Below are positions 1 to 16,161 of a DNA stretch of 64,000 nucleotides, piece after piece (position 1 is the stretch's first letter; each line of letters starts with the position of its first letter). The stretch is taken from positions 2,046,001 to 2,110,000 of the forward strand of contig NZ_CP059851.1 of the NCBI RefSeq assembly GCF_014117445.1, read 5' to 3'. The DNA comes from Sandaracinobacteroides saxicola. Its GTDB lineage: Bacteria > Pseudomonadota > Alphaproteobacteria > Sphingomonadales > Sphingomonadaceae. The translations under genes and the position numbers were made by a program. The notes beneath the pieces are model-generated. The model worked only from the letters and a program-made list of their open reading frames with translations, did no database searches and had not been told where the DNA came from.

Positions 1-437
1 GTCCGCCGCCGGGTAGTGAATCAGCGAATCCATCGCCACCACATGATCGAAGCCATCACCGCCCGCGGTCAGCATGTCCCCCACCAGCCACTCGATCCGC
101 AGCCCTGCCCCTGAAGCCGAAGACGCCGCCCGCTCGCGCGCCAGGTCGATCAGCTGCCCCGACACGTCCACCGCCACCACCTGCGCCCCGCGCTGCGCCG
201 CCGCCACCGCCAGCGCGCCCGTCCCGCACCCGGCATCCAGCAGCCGCGCCCCGCGCAGATCCTGCGGCAACCAGTCCAGCAGCAACGCGCGCATCCGGTC
301 GCGTCCGGCGCGCACCGTCGCGCGAATGCGGCTCACCGGCGCGTCGCTGGTCAGCGCCGCCCATTGCGCGAACGCCGTGCGGTCGAAATAGGCGGTCAGC
401 GCCTCCCGCGTCCGGCCATAGCTCGCGGTCGCGTCCA

Positions 438-438
<1 letters not shown>
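1..438 (-). CDS. bchM: Magnesium-protoporphyrin IX methyltransferase BchM (C-terminus cut by window edge)
   Basis: BchM transfers a methyl group from S-adenosylmethionine to the propionate of Mg-protoporphyrin IX, the step after Mg chelation in bacteriochlorophyll synthesis. The first 146 codons are present. They start MDATASYGRTREALTAYFD and carry the SAM-binding glycine motif LLDAGCGTGALAVAAA, an acidic loop (VVAVDVSGQ) and VGDMLTAGGDGFDHVV. The start ATG shares one base with the bchL stop (TGATG), so translation is probably coupled. It is the last visible gene of the bchNBHLM operon. The identification rests on the methyltransferase fold together with its position behind bchL. Confidence 0.92.
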
Positions 439-4906
<4,468 letters not shown>

Positions 4907-4917
<11 letters not shown>

Positions 4918-6561
4918 GATGCGCCTTCGCCTCATACAGCGTATCGAGCGTGATCACCCCCACCCCGCGATCCCGCGCATAGCTCTCGGTGTTCCGCCGC
5001 GCCTTCCCCCGTACGAAAAACGGAATCTTCAACAACTCCCGCTCCGCCTCGGCCGTCCACCCCCCCTCCCCTGGAACTAGGGAGACTTCGCCACCACTCC
5101 CCTCCCGTTCACCTTTGGTGGCCTTCGGCTCAGGGGAGGGGCCGGGGGTGGGGGAGTTCACTGCCTCACCTACCAAAGCCCCTCCCCCGCTCGCGGGGGA
5201 GGCGACTCGCGCCAGCGAGCGGGAGGGGGCCTCTCCACCAGAGCCAGCCCCCAGATGCGACGGCCCCACGCCATCATGAAACTCATGGTCCTCGCGGAAC
5301 ATCGTCAGCAGATGCTCCTCCAGCCCCATCACCAGCGGGTGGATGAGCGTATCGAACAGCACGTTCGCGCCCTCGAAACCCATCACCGGCGAATGCCGCG
5401 CCGGAAAATCCTGCACATGCACCGGCGCCGAAATCACCGCGCACGGGATCCGCAGCCGCTTGGCGATGTGCCGCTCCATCTGCGTCCCCAGCACCAGCTC
5501 GGGCTGCAAGGCCGCGATCGCGCTCTCCACCTGCAGATAATCGTCGCTGATCAGCGGCTCCACGCCATACAACGCCGCCGCCGTCCGCATCTCGCGCGCG
5601 AACTCGCGGTTGTAGCAGCCCAGGCCCACCACCTCGAACCCCAGCTCGTCGCGCGCCACCCGCGCCATGGCGATGGCATGCGTCGCATCGCCAAAGATGA
5701 ACACCCGCTTGCCCGTCAGATAGGTCGAATCCACCGAATGGCTCCACCAGGGCAGGCGGCTTTCCTCCGGCCCCACCGGCGCCACGCCCGCCACCGCCGC
5801 CACCTCGGCGATGAACGCCGCCGTCGCGCCCTGGCCGATCGGCACCGTCCGCACCACCGGCTGCCGGAACGTCTTCTCCAGCCAGCGCGCCGCCGTATCC
5901 CCGGTCTCTGGGTACATCAGCACGTTGAAATCCGCCTCGCCCAGCCGCGCGATATCCTCCGGCCCAGCTCCCATCGGCGCCACCACCGCCACATCCACGC
6001 CCATCCGCGCCAGCAGCGCGCTCACTTCGCGCACATCATCGCGATGCCGGAACCCCAGCGCCGTCGGCCCTAGCAGATTCGCCCGCGGCCGCCGCCCTTC
6101 CATGGGCGCGCGCGTCACGGACTTGTCCGCCAGCCCCCGCACCATCGCGTAAAAGGTCTCCGCCGCCCCCCAATTCTCCTTGCGGCTGTAACTCGGCAGC
6201 TCCAGCGCGATCACCGGCATGCCCAGTCCCATCGCCGTCGCCAGCCCGCCGGGATCGTCCTGGATCAGCTCGGCGGTGCAGGACGCCCCCACCAGCATCG
6301 CCTTCGGCTGGAATCGCTCTGCAGCATCGCGCAGCGAGGCCTGGAAAATCCCCGCCGTGTCGCTCCCCAGGTCGCGCGCCTGAAAGGTCGTGAAACTCAC
6401 CGGCGGGCGGTGCCCCCGCCGCTCGATCATCGTGAACAGCAGGTCGGCATAGGTATCGCCCTGCGGCGCATGCAGCACCAGATGCGTGTCGCGCATGCCG
6501 GTCACCACCCGCATCGCCCCCACATGCGGCGGTCCCTCATAGGTCCAGACCGTCAGCTGCA

Positions 6562-6562
<1 letters not shown>
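4907..6562 (-). CDS. bchB: Light-independent protochlorophyllide reductase subunit B (BchB) with an in-frame repeat insertion
   Basis: BchB is the NifK-like catalytic partner of BchN in protochlorophyllide reductase. The start [20 protein letters not shown] is canonical, and Asp36 (QGDTY) is the residue that replaces a cysteine as cluster ligand in this family. The C-terminal module ([18 protein letters not shown]) is intact. At 551 residues it is longer than usual. The excess is a Gly/Ser/Pro/Glu-rich stretch at about residues 430-500 encoded by the GC-rich repeats at 5061-5235, placed in the variable linker before the C-terminal module. The reading frame stays open, so the protein is probably functional. 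Its ATG shares a base with the bchN stop (TGATG). Confidence 0.95.
5061..5235. repeat. Two adjacent GC-rich palindromic repeat units inside bchB
   Basis: Two units lie back to back. The first (about 5061-5158) contains the core at 5130-5153, a 24-base stretch repeated exactly at 24430-24453. The second (about 5179-5231) has the pattern CCCTCCCCC...GGGGGAGGCGACTCGCG...GCGAGCGGGAGGGGG and resembles the copy at 51984-52032. Both are palindromic (C-runs facing G-runs) and both are read through by bchB without breaking its frame. Confidence 0.8.
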
Positions 6563-7932
<1,370 letters not shown>

Positions 7933-10209
7933 TCACTCGGCCGCCATGGCGGGTTTTAGCGACTGCGCCACCCGCCACAATTTCTCCGGCGTCGCCGGCA
8001 TTTCCACCTGCACGCCGTCCAGCGCGTCGATGATCGCGTTCATGATGCTCGGCATCGCGCCGATGGTCCCGGCCTCGCCGCAACCCTTGGCGCCCAGCAA
8101 GTTGGTGGGGCTCACCGTCGGCAGATTGTCGAACCCGATATGGTTCGGCATGTCGTCCGCCCGCGGCAGGCCATAGTCCATGAAGCTTCCGCTCAGCAGC
8201 TGGCCATTGTCGTCATAGACGACATTCTCCAGCACCGCCTGCCCGAGCCCCTGCGCCACGCCACCATGGATCTGTCCCAGCAGCAGCAGCGGGTTCACGA
8301 TCGTGCCGAAATCATCGCACAGGCTGTACCGCTTCACCGCGATCACCCCCGTCTCGGGGTCCAGCTCCACCTCCGCCACATGGCAACCGTTGGGGAAGGT
8401 CGGCTTGGGGATTGCCTGCTTGTAATGCGTCCGGCCGTCCAAGGCGCCGGGATGCTGCGCCGCCAGGTCCGCCAGGCTCACCGTCCGGTTGCTGCCGCGC
8501 GCCCGGAACAGCCCGCCATCATAGTCCACCTCATCGCCCAGGTCCGCCTTCGCCAGCTCGATGCCGCGTGCCACCACATCGTCGGACGCCTGCTGGCAGG
8601 CGCTGCCGCCCACCGCCATGCTGCGCGATCCGCCGGTGCCGTTGCCGCGCTCCAGCCGGTCACTGTCGCCCTGCACGATCCGCACCTGCGCCATCGGAAT
8701 GCCCAGCCGCTCGCTCACCACCTGGGCATAGACCGTCTCATGCCCCTGCCCGTTGCTCTGCGTCCCCACCGCCACATCCACCATGCCGTCGGCATGCACC
8801 TTCACATCGACATGCTCGTCCGGATTGCCGCCACCGGCGATCTCGACATAATAGGCCAGGCCGCGCCCATAGCGCTTGCCGCGCCGCGCGGCCTCCGCCT
8901 TGCGCGCCGGAAAACCGGCCCAGTCGGCATTGTCCAGCGCCCGCTGCAACACCGCCGGAAAATCGCCGATGTCGAACTCCAGCCCCAGGCCGTTGGCATG
9001 CGGCAGCTCAGCAGGCGTCAGCAGGTTGCGCCGGCGGATTTCGTCCACCTCGATCCCCAGCTCCCGCGCCGCCGCCTCGATCAGCCGCTCCATGACATAG
9101 GCGCTCTCCGGCCGCCCCGCCCCGCGATAGGCATCAACGGGCGCGGTGTTGGTCATCACGCCATGCACCCGGTTGTGGATCGCCGGAATGCGATACACGC
9201 CGCCCATGATCCGCCCGCCGGCCATCGTCTGGATGGCCGGGCCATATTGCGCCTGATAGGCGCCCAGGTCGCTCCACGTCTCCACCGTCAGCCCGGTAAT
9301 GCGCCCCTCGCCGTCGAACCCCAGCGCCGCGTCGCTCACCATCGCCCGGCCGTGCGTGTCGGTCTGGAAAGCGTCGCCGCGCTCCCCCGTCCACTTCACC
9401 GGCCGGCCCAGCGCTTTCGCCGCGTGCAGCACCAGCGCATATTCGGCATAGATGAAGGTCTTCATCCCGAACCCGCCGCCGACATCGCCGGTCAGGATGT
9501 GCAGCTGCTCCGGCGGGCACTTCATCACCGCGCCCGCCAGCATCGCCCGCATGCCCGCCACGCCCTGGCTGCCGACATGCAGCGTCCAGCGCGCACCGTC
9601 CCATTGCCCGACGGCGGCACGCACCTCCATGCTGGTCGGCGCCACCCGGTTCTGCACGACCCGCAACCGCGTCACATGCTTCGATGCCGCCACTGCTGCC
9701 GCCGCCGGTGCCGCCTCGCCCGCGTCCCAGGTGAACACCACATTGCTCGTGCCCCAGATCGCCGGCGCGCCCTCGGCGATCGCCGCCTCGATGCTCGCCA
9801 CCACCGGCAGCTCGTCATAGTCCACGACAATCGCATCCGCCCCGGCGCGCGCCGCCTCGCGGCTCTCCGCCACCACGAATGCCACCCCGTCCCCCACGAA
9901 CCGCGCCCGCTCGCCCGCCAGGATCGCCCGCGGTGTTTTCAGTTCGCCCGACAGCGGCACCAGGCAGGGAATCTCGCCATAGCCGGCCATGTCCGCCGCC
10001 GTGTAAATCGCCACCACGCCAGGCACGTCCATCGCCGCGTCGGTGTCGATGGAAACGATCCGGGCGTGCGCATGCGGCGACCGCAACGTCACGCCATAAA
10101 GCTGCCCGTGAAACTGCACATCATCAGTGAAACGCCCGGCGCCGGTCAGCAACCGCGCATCCTCCACCCGCACCACCGACTTGCCCACACCACTGTCGCC
10201 GAACTTCAT
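7933..10209 (-). CDS. Xanthine dehydrogenase/CoxL-family molybdopterin-binding subunit (form II type), orphan
   Basis: This 758-residue protein is the large molybdenum-cofactor subunit of an aerobic hydroxylase. It has GDVGGGFGMK at about 242-250 for cofactor binding, AYRGAGR at 360-366, and NGQGHET further on. Family members with AYRGAGR are the so-called form II, whose substrates are mostly unknown. True CO dehydrogenases carry AYRCSFR, so CO oxidation should not be assumed. The FAD and [2Fe-2S] subunits that normally accompany it are absent from this window. The gene overlaps the upstream epimerase by 4 bases (ATGA) and ends just before the bchN promoter region. Confidence 0.88.
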   Translation of the reverse strand: MKFGDSGVGKSVVRVEDARLLTGAGRFTDDVQFHGQLYGVTLRSPHAHARIVSIDTDAAMDVPGVVAIYTAADMAGYGEIPCLVPLSGELKTPRAILAGERARFVGDGVAFVVAESREAARAGADAIVVDYDELPVVASIEAAIAEGAPAIWGTSNVVFTWDAGEAAPAAAAVAASKHVTRLRVVQNRVAPTSMEVRAAVGQWDGARWTLHVGSQGVAGMRAMLAGAVMKCPPEQLHILTGDVGGGFGMKTFIYAEYALVLHAAKALGRPVKWTGERGDAFQTDTHGRAMVSDAALGFDGEGRITGLTVETWSDLGAYQAQYGPAIQTMAGGRIMGGVYRIPAIHNRVHGVMTNTAPVDAYRGAGRPESAYVMERLIEAAARELGIEVDEIRRRNLLTPAELPHANGLGLEFDIGDFPAVLQRALDNADWAGFPARKAEAARRGKRYGRGLAYYVEIAGGGNPDEHVDVKVHADGMVDVAVGTQSNGQGHETVYAQVVSERLGIPMAQVRIVQGDSDRLERGNGTGGSRSMAVGGSACQQASDDVVARGIELAKADLGDEVDYDGGLFRARGSNRTVSLADLAAQHPGALDGRTHYKQAIPKPTFPNGCHVAEVELDPETGVIAVKRYSLCDDFGTIVNPLLLLGQIHGGVAQGLGQAVLENVVYDDNGQLLSGSFMDYGLPRADDMPNHIGFDNLPTVSPTNLLGAKGCGEAGTIGAMPSIMNAIIDALDGVQVEMPATPEKLWRVAQSLKPAMAAE

Positions 10210-11003
10210 GATGCGCTCCTCAAACAGGCCACGAGACCGCTCTTATAGTCCGGAAAGCGCAACCGATAGCCCAGCATTCCCGTCAGGCGGCCATTCGCCA
10301 CACGCCGCCGCTCGGTCCAGAAGCCAAGCGCCATCGGGCTCAACCCCGCCTCATCCAGTGGCAGCAGCGGCGGCAGCGGCGACCCCAGCAACCCGCAGGC
10401 AAACTCGGTCACCGCGCGCGGCTCCGCCGGCAAGTCATCCGCCACATTCACCACACCCCTGAAATCGCGTTTCATGGATGCAACCACCGCCCCCGCGATA
10501 TCCGCCACATGCACCCGGCTGAAAACATGCCCCGGCCGGTTCACTCGCCGCGCCGTGCCCTCCCGCACCGCCTCGATGGCACTCCGCCCCGGACCATAGA
10601 TTCCCGGCAACCGGAACACCGTCGCCCCCAACGCCTGCCAGTCCGCATCCGCCGCACTCCGCGCCGTCCGACGCCCGGTCCCCACCGCTGCGCTTTCATC
10701 CACCCAGGCCCCGCCGCAATCGCCATAGACTCCGGTCGAACTCAGATAACCCGTCCACCCCCGCCGCGCGCGAAGGGCCGCGCCGAACCGCGCCAGCACC
10801 GGATCGCCCTCCGCCCACGGCGGCACGCTCGACAGCAGAAAGTCCGCCTCCGCCACCAGCCCCGCCACCGCGGCTTCATCGAACCCGATCACATCGGCGG
10901 ACGCCGCCCGCCGCACCCCCACCACCTCAAGGCCCGCTGCCTCTGCCGCCCGCCCGATCCACGCGCCGCTGTATCCCATTCCCACTATGCACAGCCGCAT
11001 CAT
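10206..11003 (-). CDS. NAD(P)-dependent epimerase/SDR family protein (YeeZ-like)
   Basis: This is a Rossmann-fold protein of about 265 residues that starts MRLCIVGMGYSGAWIG with the dinucleotide-binding GxGxxG at residues 8-13 of that start. It also has YLSSTGVYGD, a typical short-chain dehydrogenase active-site strand, and RLPGIYGPGRSAIE, as in extended SDR epimerases. The substrate is unknown. Two adjacent ATGs (11003 and 11000) could start it, with a purine-rich AAGGGAAG upstream. It overlaps the molybdenum hydroxylase gene by 4 bases, which suggests cotranscription, although a functional link is not obvious. Confidence 0.8.
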   Translation of the reverse strand: MMRLCIVGMGYSGAWIGRAAEAAGLEVVGVRRAASADVIGFDEAAVAGLVAEADFLLSSVPPWAEGDPVLARFGAALRARRGWTGYLSSTGVYGDCGGAWVDESAAVGTGRRTARSAADADWQALGATVFRLPGIYGPGRSAIEAVREGTARRVNRPGHVFSRVHVADIAGAVVASMKRDFRGVVNVADDLPAEPRAVTEFACGLLGSPLPPLLPLDEAGLSPMALGFWTERRRVANGRLTGMLGYRLRFPDYKSGLVACLRSAS

Positions 11004-11080
11004 CCGCTTCCCTTCACCGCCCTCCTTCCGTCATCGGCGGGCAAAGGCAAGCGATGCGGCGCGCTTTCCCGCGCGCAGCG

Positions 11081-13102
11081 TCAATAGCTGAACCGCAGCG
11101 TCAGCCGCACATCCCGGCCACTCAAGGGCGCATAATCCTTCAGGAAACTCGCGTGCCGTCGCGCTTCCACATCGAAAATATTGTTCGCGCTCAACAACAA
11201 GGTCGTCCGGTTGCCATCGAACGGCCGCCAGCTCGCACTGGCATTCACCAGCGTGAACCCTTGCGTTTCCGTCTCGAACGCCGTCACCCGTCGCTGCGCC
11301 CCCACATGCTCCACCTCAGCCCGTACGCTCCACCGGTCGGCAACCGCCTCCAGCCCGCCCAGCAGGCGATAGGGCGGAATGCGCGGCGCCGGTCCCACGT
11401 CCAGCACCTCCGCATGCACATAATCCCCCAGCACATCGGCATTGATCGCCGCGGTTCCCAGCTGCGCCAGCGTCACCGACAGCTCGCCTTCCACGCCATA
11501 GTAACGGGCGCGTGCCTGCCGATACAGGAACACCGGCAGGTCGTCCTCGACCTCGCCGGTCGCATCCTCATAGATATAGTTGCTGAACCGGTTCCAGAAG
11601 GCGGAGGCCTCGAACCGGTATCCCGTGCCCTTGCCGCGCAGCACCGCTTCCACGCCGGTGCTGCGCTCGGTCTCGAACGCCGGATTGCCGATCTCGAACG
11701 CCTGGGTGCCGGCGTGCGGGCCGTTGGCGAACAATTCCTCGCCGGCGGGCGCCCGTTCGCTGCGTGACAGGTTCACCCCCAGGCGCCAGCCCTCCATCAG
11801 TCCCACGCTCAGCCCCGCCGAACCGGACAAGGCATCGAAGGTCCGCCGCACGTTCAGGCTGTTGGCGCTCGCCGTGGTGCGCTCATAGCGACCGCCGAAC
11901 TCCGCCTTCACCCCGCCGAAGTCCAGCTCCTGCAAGGTAAACAGCCCGAACTGCACCGTCTCGTTGCGCGGTACGAAGGCCTCGTCCCCGACCGCCTCGA
12001 AATCGCGGATGAACAACTGCACGCCGCTCGCCCCGCGCCAGATGCCGCGCTCCGCCTGCACCAGCTCCAGCCGGCCCTCCAACCCCTTGTTCAGGAAGGT
12101 CGTGCCGATCGCCCCCTCGGGATCGATCTCGCTGTGCCGGTAATCGGCAAAGCCGAAGCGGAACTTCACCCGTTCGATGAAGCCGCCCGTCTCCACCTCG
12201 GCACGCGCATCCACCCGCGTCTGCCGCATCTTCAACCGCACCTCCTCGGCCTCGGCGTCGGGCTCGACACCGAACCGGATCGGCACACCATAGAGCGAAT
12301 CATAGTGGCTGACGGTGAACCCCGCGTTGCCGCTGTCGCCCACGAACGAAAGCCCACCCGCCACATCCCAGGTCCGGGCCGCCGTGTTCGGCACCCGCCC
12401 GCGCAGTGTCGCCAAGTCGTCCAGCCCGTTCGCCGCCGCCTGCGCCCGCAACGCCGGCGACAGCACGAACCCGCCCACCCGCAGGTCGCCGGTCTTCAGG
12501 TAACTGCCATCGACATGCGCCACCAACGTGGCCGACAGCGGCACATCCACCGACAGCCCGCCGCTGCGCTCCTCCGCCGCGCTGCCATAGGTGGCCTGGC
12601 CATCCACATGGACCGCCTCGCGCGGCACCTCGCGCGGGATGCGCTTGTCGGTCACATTCACCACGCCGCCGATGGCCGCGCTGCCATAGAGCAGGCTCGC
12701 CGGGCCCCTGATCACCTCCACCCGGTCCGCCAGCAGCGGGTTGATCACCACCGCATGATCGACACTGGTGTTGGAGACATCGAAACTGCCGATGCCATCG
12801 GTCAGCACGCGGATCCGTTCCCCCTGGAACCCGCGCAGTACGGGGCGCGAGGCATTGGGGCCGAAACTGGTCGAGGACACCCCCGGCTGCCGCGCCAGCG
12901 TGTCACCGATGGTCGGCCGGATCGCCGCCAGCAATTGCGTTCCGGTCAACACGCTGACGCCCGACAGCAGGTCGGCGCGATCCCGCAGATAGGGTGCCGT
13001 CACGATGATGTCCGCCGGTGCATCCTCGTGCAACGATGGCGGCGCCTCCTCCGCCAACGCCGGACCCGCCAACAACAACAACATCCCGAACAGGTTACGC
13101 AT
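11081..13102 (-). CDS. TonB-dependent outer-membrane receptor (ZnuD-like)
   Basis: The product is an outer-membrane barrel of about 673 residues for energized uptake of a metal or small ligand. Residues 1-19 (MRNLFGMLLLLAGPALAEE) look like a signal peptide. The plug domain follows with RPVLRGFQGERIRVLTDGI and VEVIRGPASLLYGSAAIGG, and the barrel ends in RLTLRFSY with a terminal aromatic residue. The plug resembles ZnuD-type zinc receptors in pattern, and the operator upstream is Zur-like, so zinc is the best guess; copper or another ligand is possible. I chose the ATG at 13102 because GGAG lies 5 bases upstream. The longer in-frame start at 13141 would run through the operator. Confidence 0.85.
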   Translation of the reverse strand: MRNLFGMLLLLAGPALAEEAPPSLHEDAPADIIVTAPYLRDRADLLSGVSVLTGTQLLAAIRPTIGDTLARQPGVSSTSFGPNASRPVLRGFQGERIRVLTDGIGSFDVSNTSVDHAVVINPLLADRVEVIRGPASLLYGSAAIGGVVNVTDKRIPREVPREAVHVDGQATYGSAAEERSGGLSVDVPLSATLVAHVDGSYLKTGDLRVGGFVLSPALRAQAAANGLDDLATLRGRVPNTAARTWDVAGGLSFVGDSGNAGFTVSHYDSLYGVPIRFGVEPDAEAEEVRLKMRQTRVDARAEVETGGFIERVKFRFGFADYRHSEIDPEGAIGTTFLNKGLEGRLELVQAERGIWRGASGVQLFIRDFEAVGDEAFVPRNETVQFGLFTLQELDFGGVKAEFGGRYERTTASANSLNVRRTFDALSGSAGLSVGLMEGWRLGVNLSRSERAPAGEELFANGPHAGTQAFEIGNPAFETERSTGVEAVLRGKGTGYRFEASAFWNRFSNYIYEDATGEVEDDLPVFLYRQARARYYGVEGELSVTLAQLGTAAINADVLGDYVHAEVLDVGPAPRIPPYRLLGGLEAVADRWSVRAEVEHVGAQRRVTAFETETQGFTLVNASASWRPFDGNRTTLLLSANNIFDVEARRHASFLKDYAPLSGRDVRLTLRFSY

Positions 13103-13107
13103 CGCCA

Positions 13108-13127
13108 CTCCGATCTTGCAATCGGAG
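13108..13127 (-). promoter_or_regulatory. Hairpin that buries the Shine-Dalgarno of the TonB receptor
   Basis: Seven-base arms CTCCGAT (13108-13114) and ATCGGAG (13121-13127) flank a six-base loop. On the minus strand the 3' arm contains the GGAG that serves as ribosome binding site for the ATG at 13102. A folded leader would therefore hide the site. Confidence 0.55.
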
Positions 13128-13128
13128 A

Positions 13129-13141
13129 GTGATAATATCAC
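13129..13141 (-). promoter_or_regulatory. Palindromic operator, Zur-box-like, before the TonB receptor
   Basis: GTGATAATATCAC is a perfect 6+1+6 palindrome, 27-39 bases before the receptor start. Its shape (TGATA-A-TATCA) resembles the TGTTATA-N-TATAACA pattern of alphaproteobacterial Zur sites but does not match it exactly. The adjacent receptor type supports a metal-responsive repressor. Confidence 0.4.
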
Positions 13142-13161
13142 ATGACGCGAATTTTCAACCC

Positions 13162-14392
<1,231 letters not shown>

Positions 14393-14965
14393 TCACCCGC
14401 CCAACAGTTTCGCGACCGGCGCGAAACCCCGCCGGTGCAACGTACAAACCCCCAGTCGCGCCAGCGCCGCCGCATGCTCCGCCGTGCCATAGCCCTTGTG
14501 CCGGGCGAAGCCATAGCCCGGGAAATCCGCGTCCAGCGCACGCATCATCGCGTCGCGCGCCACCTTCGCCACGATGCTCGCCGCCCCGATCGCCGGGCAG
14601 CGCGCATCGCCCCCCACCATCGTCTCCGCGGGCACCCCGAAATCCGGCGCCCGGTTGCCGTCCACCCGCACCAGCGCCGGCCGCACCGGCAAAGCCGCCA
14701 CCGCCCGCCGCATCGCCAGAAAGGTCGCCCCCTGAATGTTCAACGCCTCGATCTCCTCGACCAACGCCACCCCCACCCCCACATGCGCCACCGCGCGGAT
14801 CAGCGGCACCAACGTCTCGCGGCGCGCGGCGCTCAGCGCCTTGCTGTCCCCCACCCCCTCCGGCACGCCCCCCCAAAACACCACCGCCCCCGCCACCACC
14901 GGCCCGCACCAAGCCCCCCTGCCCGCCTCGTCAACGCCCGCCACCCGAAGCAAGGACAAATCCAC
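14393..14965 (-). CDS. rnhB: Ribonuclease HII
   Basis: RNase HII cuts RNA in RNA-DNA hybrids and single ribonucleotides left in DNA. The signature GVDEAGRG is near the N-terminus; a further catalytic acidic residue is in [12 protein letters not shown], and the conserved [13 protein letters not shown] follows. No ATG fits. Candidate starts are TTG at 15001, GTG at 14980, GTG at 14965 and TTG at 14959. I chose 14965, which gives about 190 residues, normal for the family. The GGGAGGGG that could act as ribosome binding site comes from the GC-rich repeat at 14966-15052, so the repeat seems to have reshaped this gene's start. Confidence 0.85.
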   Translation of the reverse strand: MDLSLLRVAGVDEAGRGAWCGPVVAGAVVFWGGVPEGVGDSKALSAARRETLVPLIRAVAHVGVGVALVEEIEALNIQGATFLAMRRAVAALPVRPALVRVDGNRAPDFGVPAETMVGGDARCPAIGAASIVAKVARDAMMRALDADFPGYGFARHKGYGTAEHAAALARLGVCTLHRRGFAPVAKLLGG

Positions 14966-15052
14966 ACCCCTCCCGTTCACGGGGAGCCGAAGACGAGGCA
15001 AAGCGTCGGCGGCGACCCGCGCCCCAACGTGAGCGGGGTGGGGGACCCCGCG
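14966..15052. repeat. GC-rich palindromic repeat between thiD and rnhB
   Basis: This copy fills the gap between the two genes and touches the rnhB start. It shares with the TauE copy (18220-18312) the order CCCCTCC, CGGGGAG-CGAAGACG, GGCGGCGAC-CGCGC and GGGGTGGG. Because the family occurs elsewhere inside coding DNA, this is a dispersed repeat rather than a local terminator. Confidence 0.7.
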
Positions 15053-15862
15053 TCACGCACAGGCACCGCCCGCCTCACCCAACCCCCATCCAAACCCCAG
15101 CGGTCCATGCCCCGCCCCCAGCCCCGGCGCCGCCAGGATCGCCCGCCGCACAAATGCACGGCCCCGCGCCACCGCCGCCTCCAGCGCCATCCCCTGCGCC
15201 AGACCCACCGCCACCGCGCTCGCCAGCGTGCAGCCGGTGCCATGCGTGTGCCGGCTGGCGATACGTACCCCGTCATACCGCAGCTGCCCCCCCCGCCACA
15301 CCAGCCAGTCGCTCAGGGCATCGCCGTCCAGATGCCCGCCCTTGGCGAGCACCGCGCGCGGCCCCGCCTCCAGCAGCTCCTGCGCCGCCAGCAGCATGTC
15401 GGCCTCGTCCGCCACCTCCGTGCCCGTCAGCGCCACCAGTTCCGGCACGTTCGGCGTCACCAGCGCCGCCAATGGCAACAAGCGCTCCACCATCGCGCCC
15501 ACCGCTTCCTCCGCCAGCAGCACCGCCCCCCCCTTCGCCACCATCACCGGATCGAGCACCACCGGCACCCGCACCCCGTCCAGGACATCCGCCACGGCAC
15601 GGATGGTCGCCGCATCCCCCAGCATCCCCAGCTTCACGACATCGGCGCCGATATCCTCCAGCACCGCGCGCATCTGTGCCACGATCACATCGACCGGCAC
15701 GGCATGCACCGCCTGCACCCCCCGCGTGTTCTGCACCGTCACCGCCGTCACCGCGCTGGCGGCGTAACCCCCCAACAGCGTCACCGTCTTGATATCCGCC
15801 TGGATGCCCGCCCCACCGCCGGAGTCGGAGCCAGCGACAATCAGGACCCGCGCGATGGTCAC
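15053..15862 (-). CDS. thiD: Hydroxymethylpyrimidine/phosphomethylpyrimidine kinase ThiD
   Basis: ThiD phosphorylates hydroxymethylpyrimidine twice in the pyrimidine branch of thiamine synthesis. The product is about 269 residues. It starts MTIARVLIVAGSDSGGGAG from GTG and carries the ribokinase-type signature HTHGTGCTLASAVAVGLAQG near the C-terminus and DPVMVAKGG in the middle. The GTG at 15862 overlaps the parE stop by 4 bases (GTGA), whereas the longer open frame to 16003 would overlap nearly all of it. It is the gene after the parDE pair in the leftward glmM-to-ccrM cluster. Confidence 0.93.
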   Translation of the reverse strand: MTIARVLIVAGSDSGGGAGIQADIKTVTLLGGYAASAVTAVTVQNTRGVQAVHAVPVDVIVAQMRAVLEDIGADVVKLGMLGDAATIRAVADVLDGVRVPVVLDPVMVAKGGAVLLAEEAVGAMVERLLPLAALVTPNVPELVALTGTEVADEADMLLAAQELLEAGPRAVLAKGGHLDGDALSDWLVWRGGQLRYDGVRIASRHTHGTGCTLASAVAVGLAQGMALEAAVARGRAFVRRAILAAPGLGAGHGPLGFGWGLGEAGGACA

Positions 15863-16161
15863 CGAAACATGTCTTCCACCCGTTGCCGCCCATGCGCCAC
15901 GCGCAGCACCACCAGCACCCCGTCCCGAACCACAAAGGCGAAGCGGTGCGCCTTGTAGCGCCCCATCCGAACACCGGGCCGCAAATCCTCTCGCGGCGTG
16001 CACAAACCCGGTTGCGCCGCCGCGCGTTCCATCGCTGCCATCAACGCGTCGACATAGGCGATGGCCTCATCCCGCTGCCAGGGATCGAAAAAGCGCTCGA
16101 CGATCCGCTGCAAATCACTCCGCGCTACTCGCGTCAGGCGAAACGCCGATGATGGCGTCAC
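15859..16161 (-). CDS. parE: RelE/ParE-type toxin
   Basis: This is a small basic protein of 100 residues with the RelE/ParE layout: an N-terminal RLTRVARSDLQRIVERFF helix pair, then RMGRYKAHRFAFVVRDGVLVVLRVAHGRQRVEDMF, the beta-sheet end of this toxin fold. ParE toxins poison gyrase and RelE toxins cleave mRNA; the sequence alone does not decide which. I prefer the GTG at 16161, which overlaps the antitoxin stop by GTGA; a TTG at 16173 is the alternative. It sits between the antitoxin and thiD, inside a housekeeping operon. Confidence 0.8.
   Translation of the reverse strand: MTPSSAFRLTRVARSDLQRIVERFFDPWQRDEAIAYVDALMAAMERAAAQPGLCTPREDLRPGVRMGRYKAHRFAFVVRDGVLVVLRVAHGRQRVEDMFR

Noticed and set aside
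7933-10209. Carbon monoxide dehydrogenase large subunit
   Set aside because: The active-site motif is AYRGAGR (form II), not AYRCSFR, and the partner subunits are absent.
11004-11080. GC hairpin after the TonB receptor as terminator
   Set aside because: The stem is only about five base pairs and is not followed by T residues.
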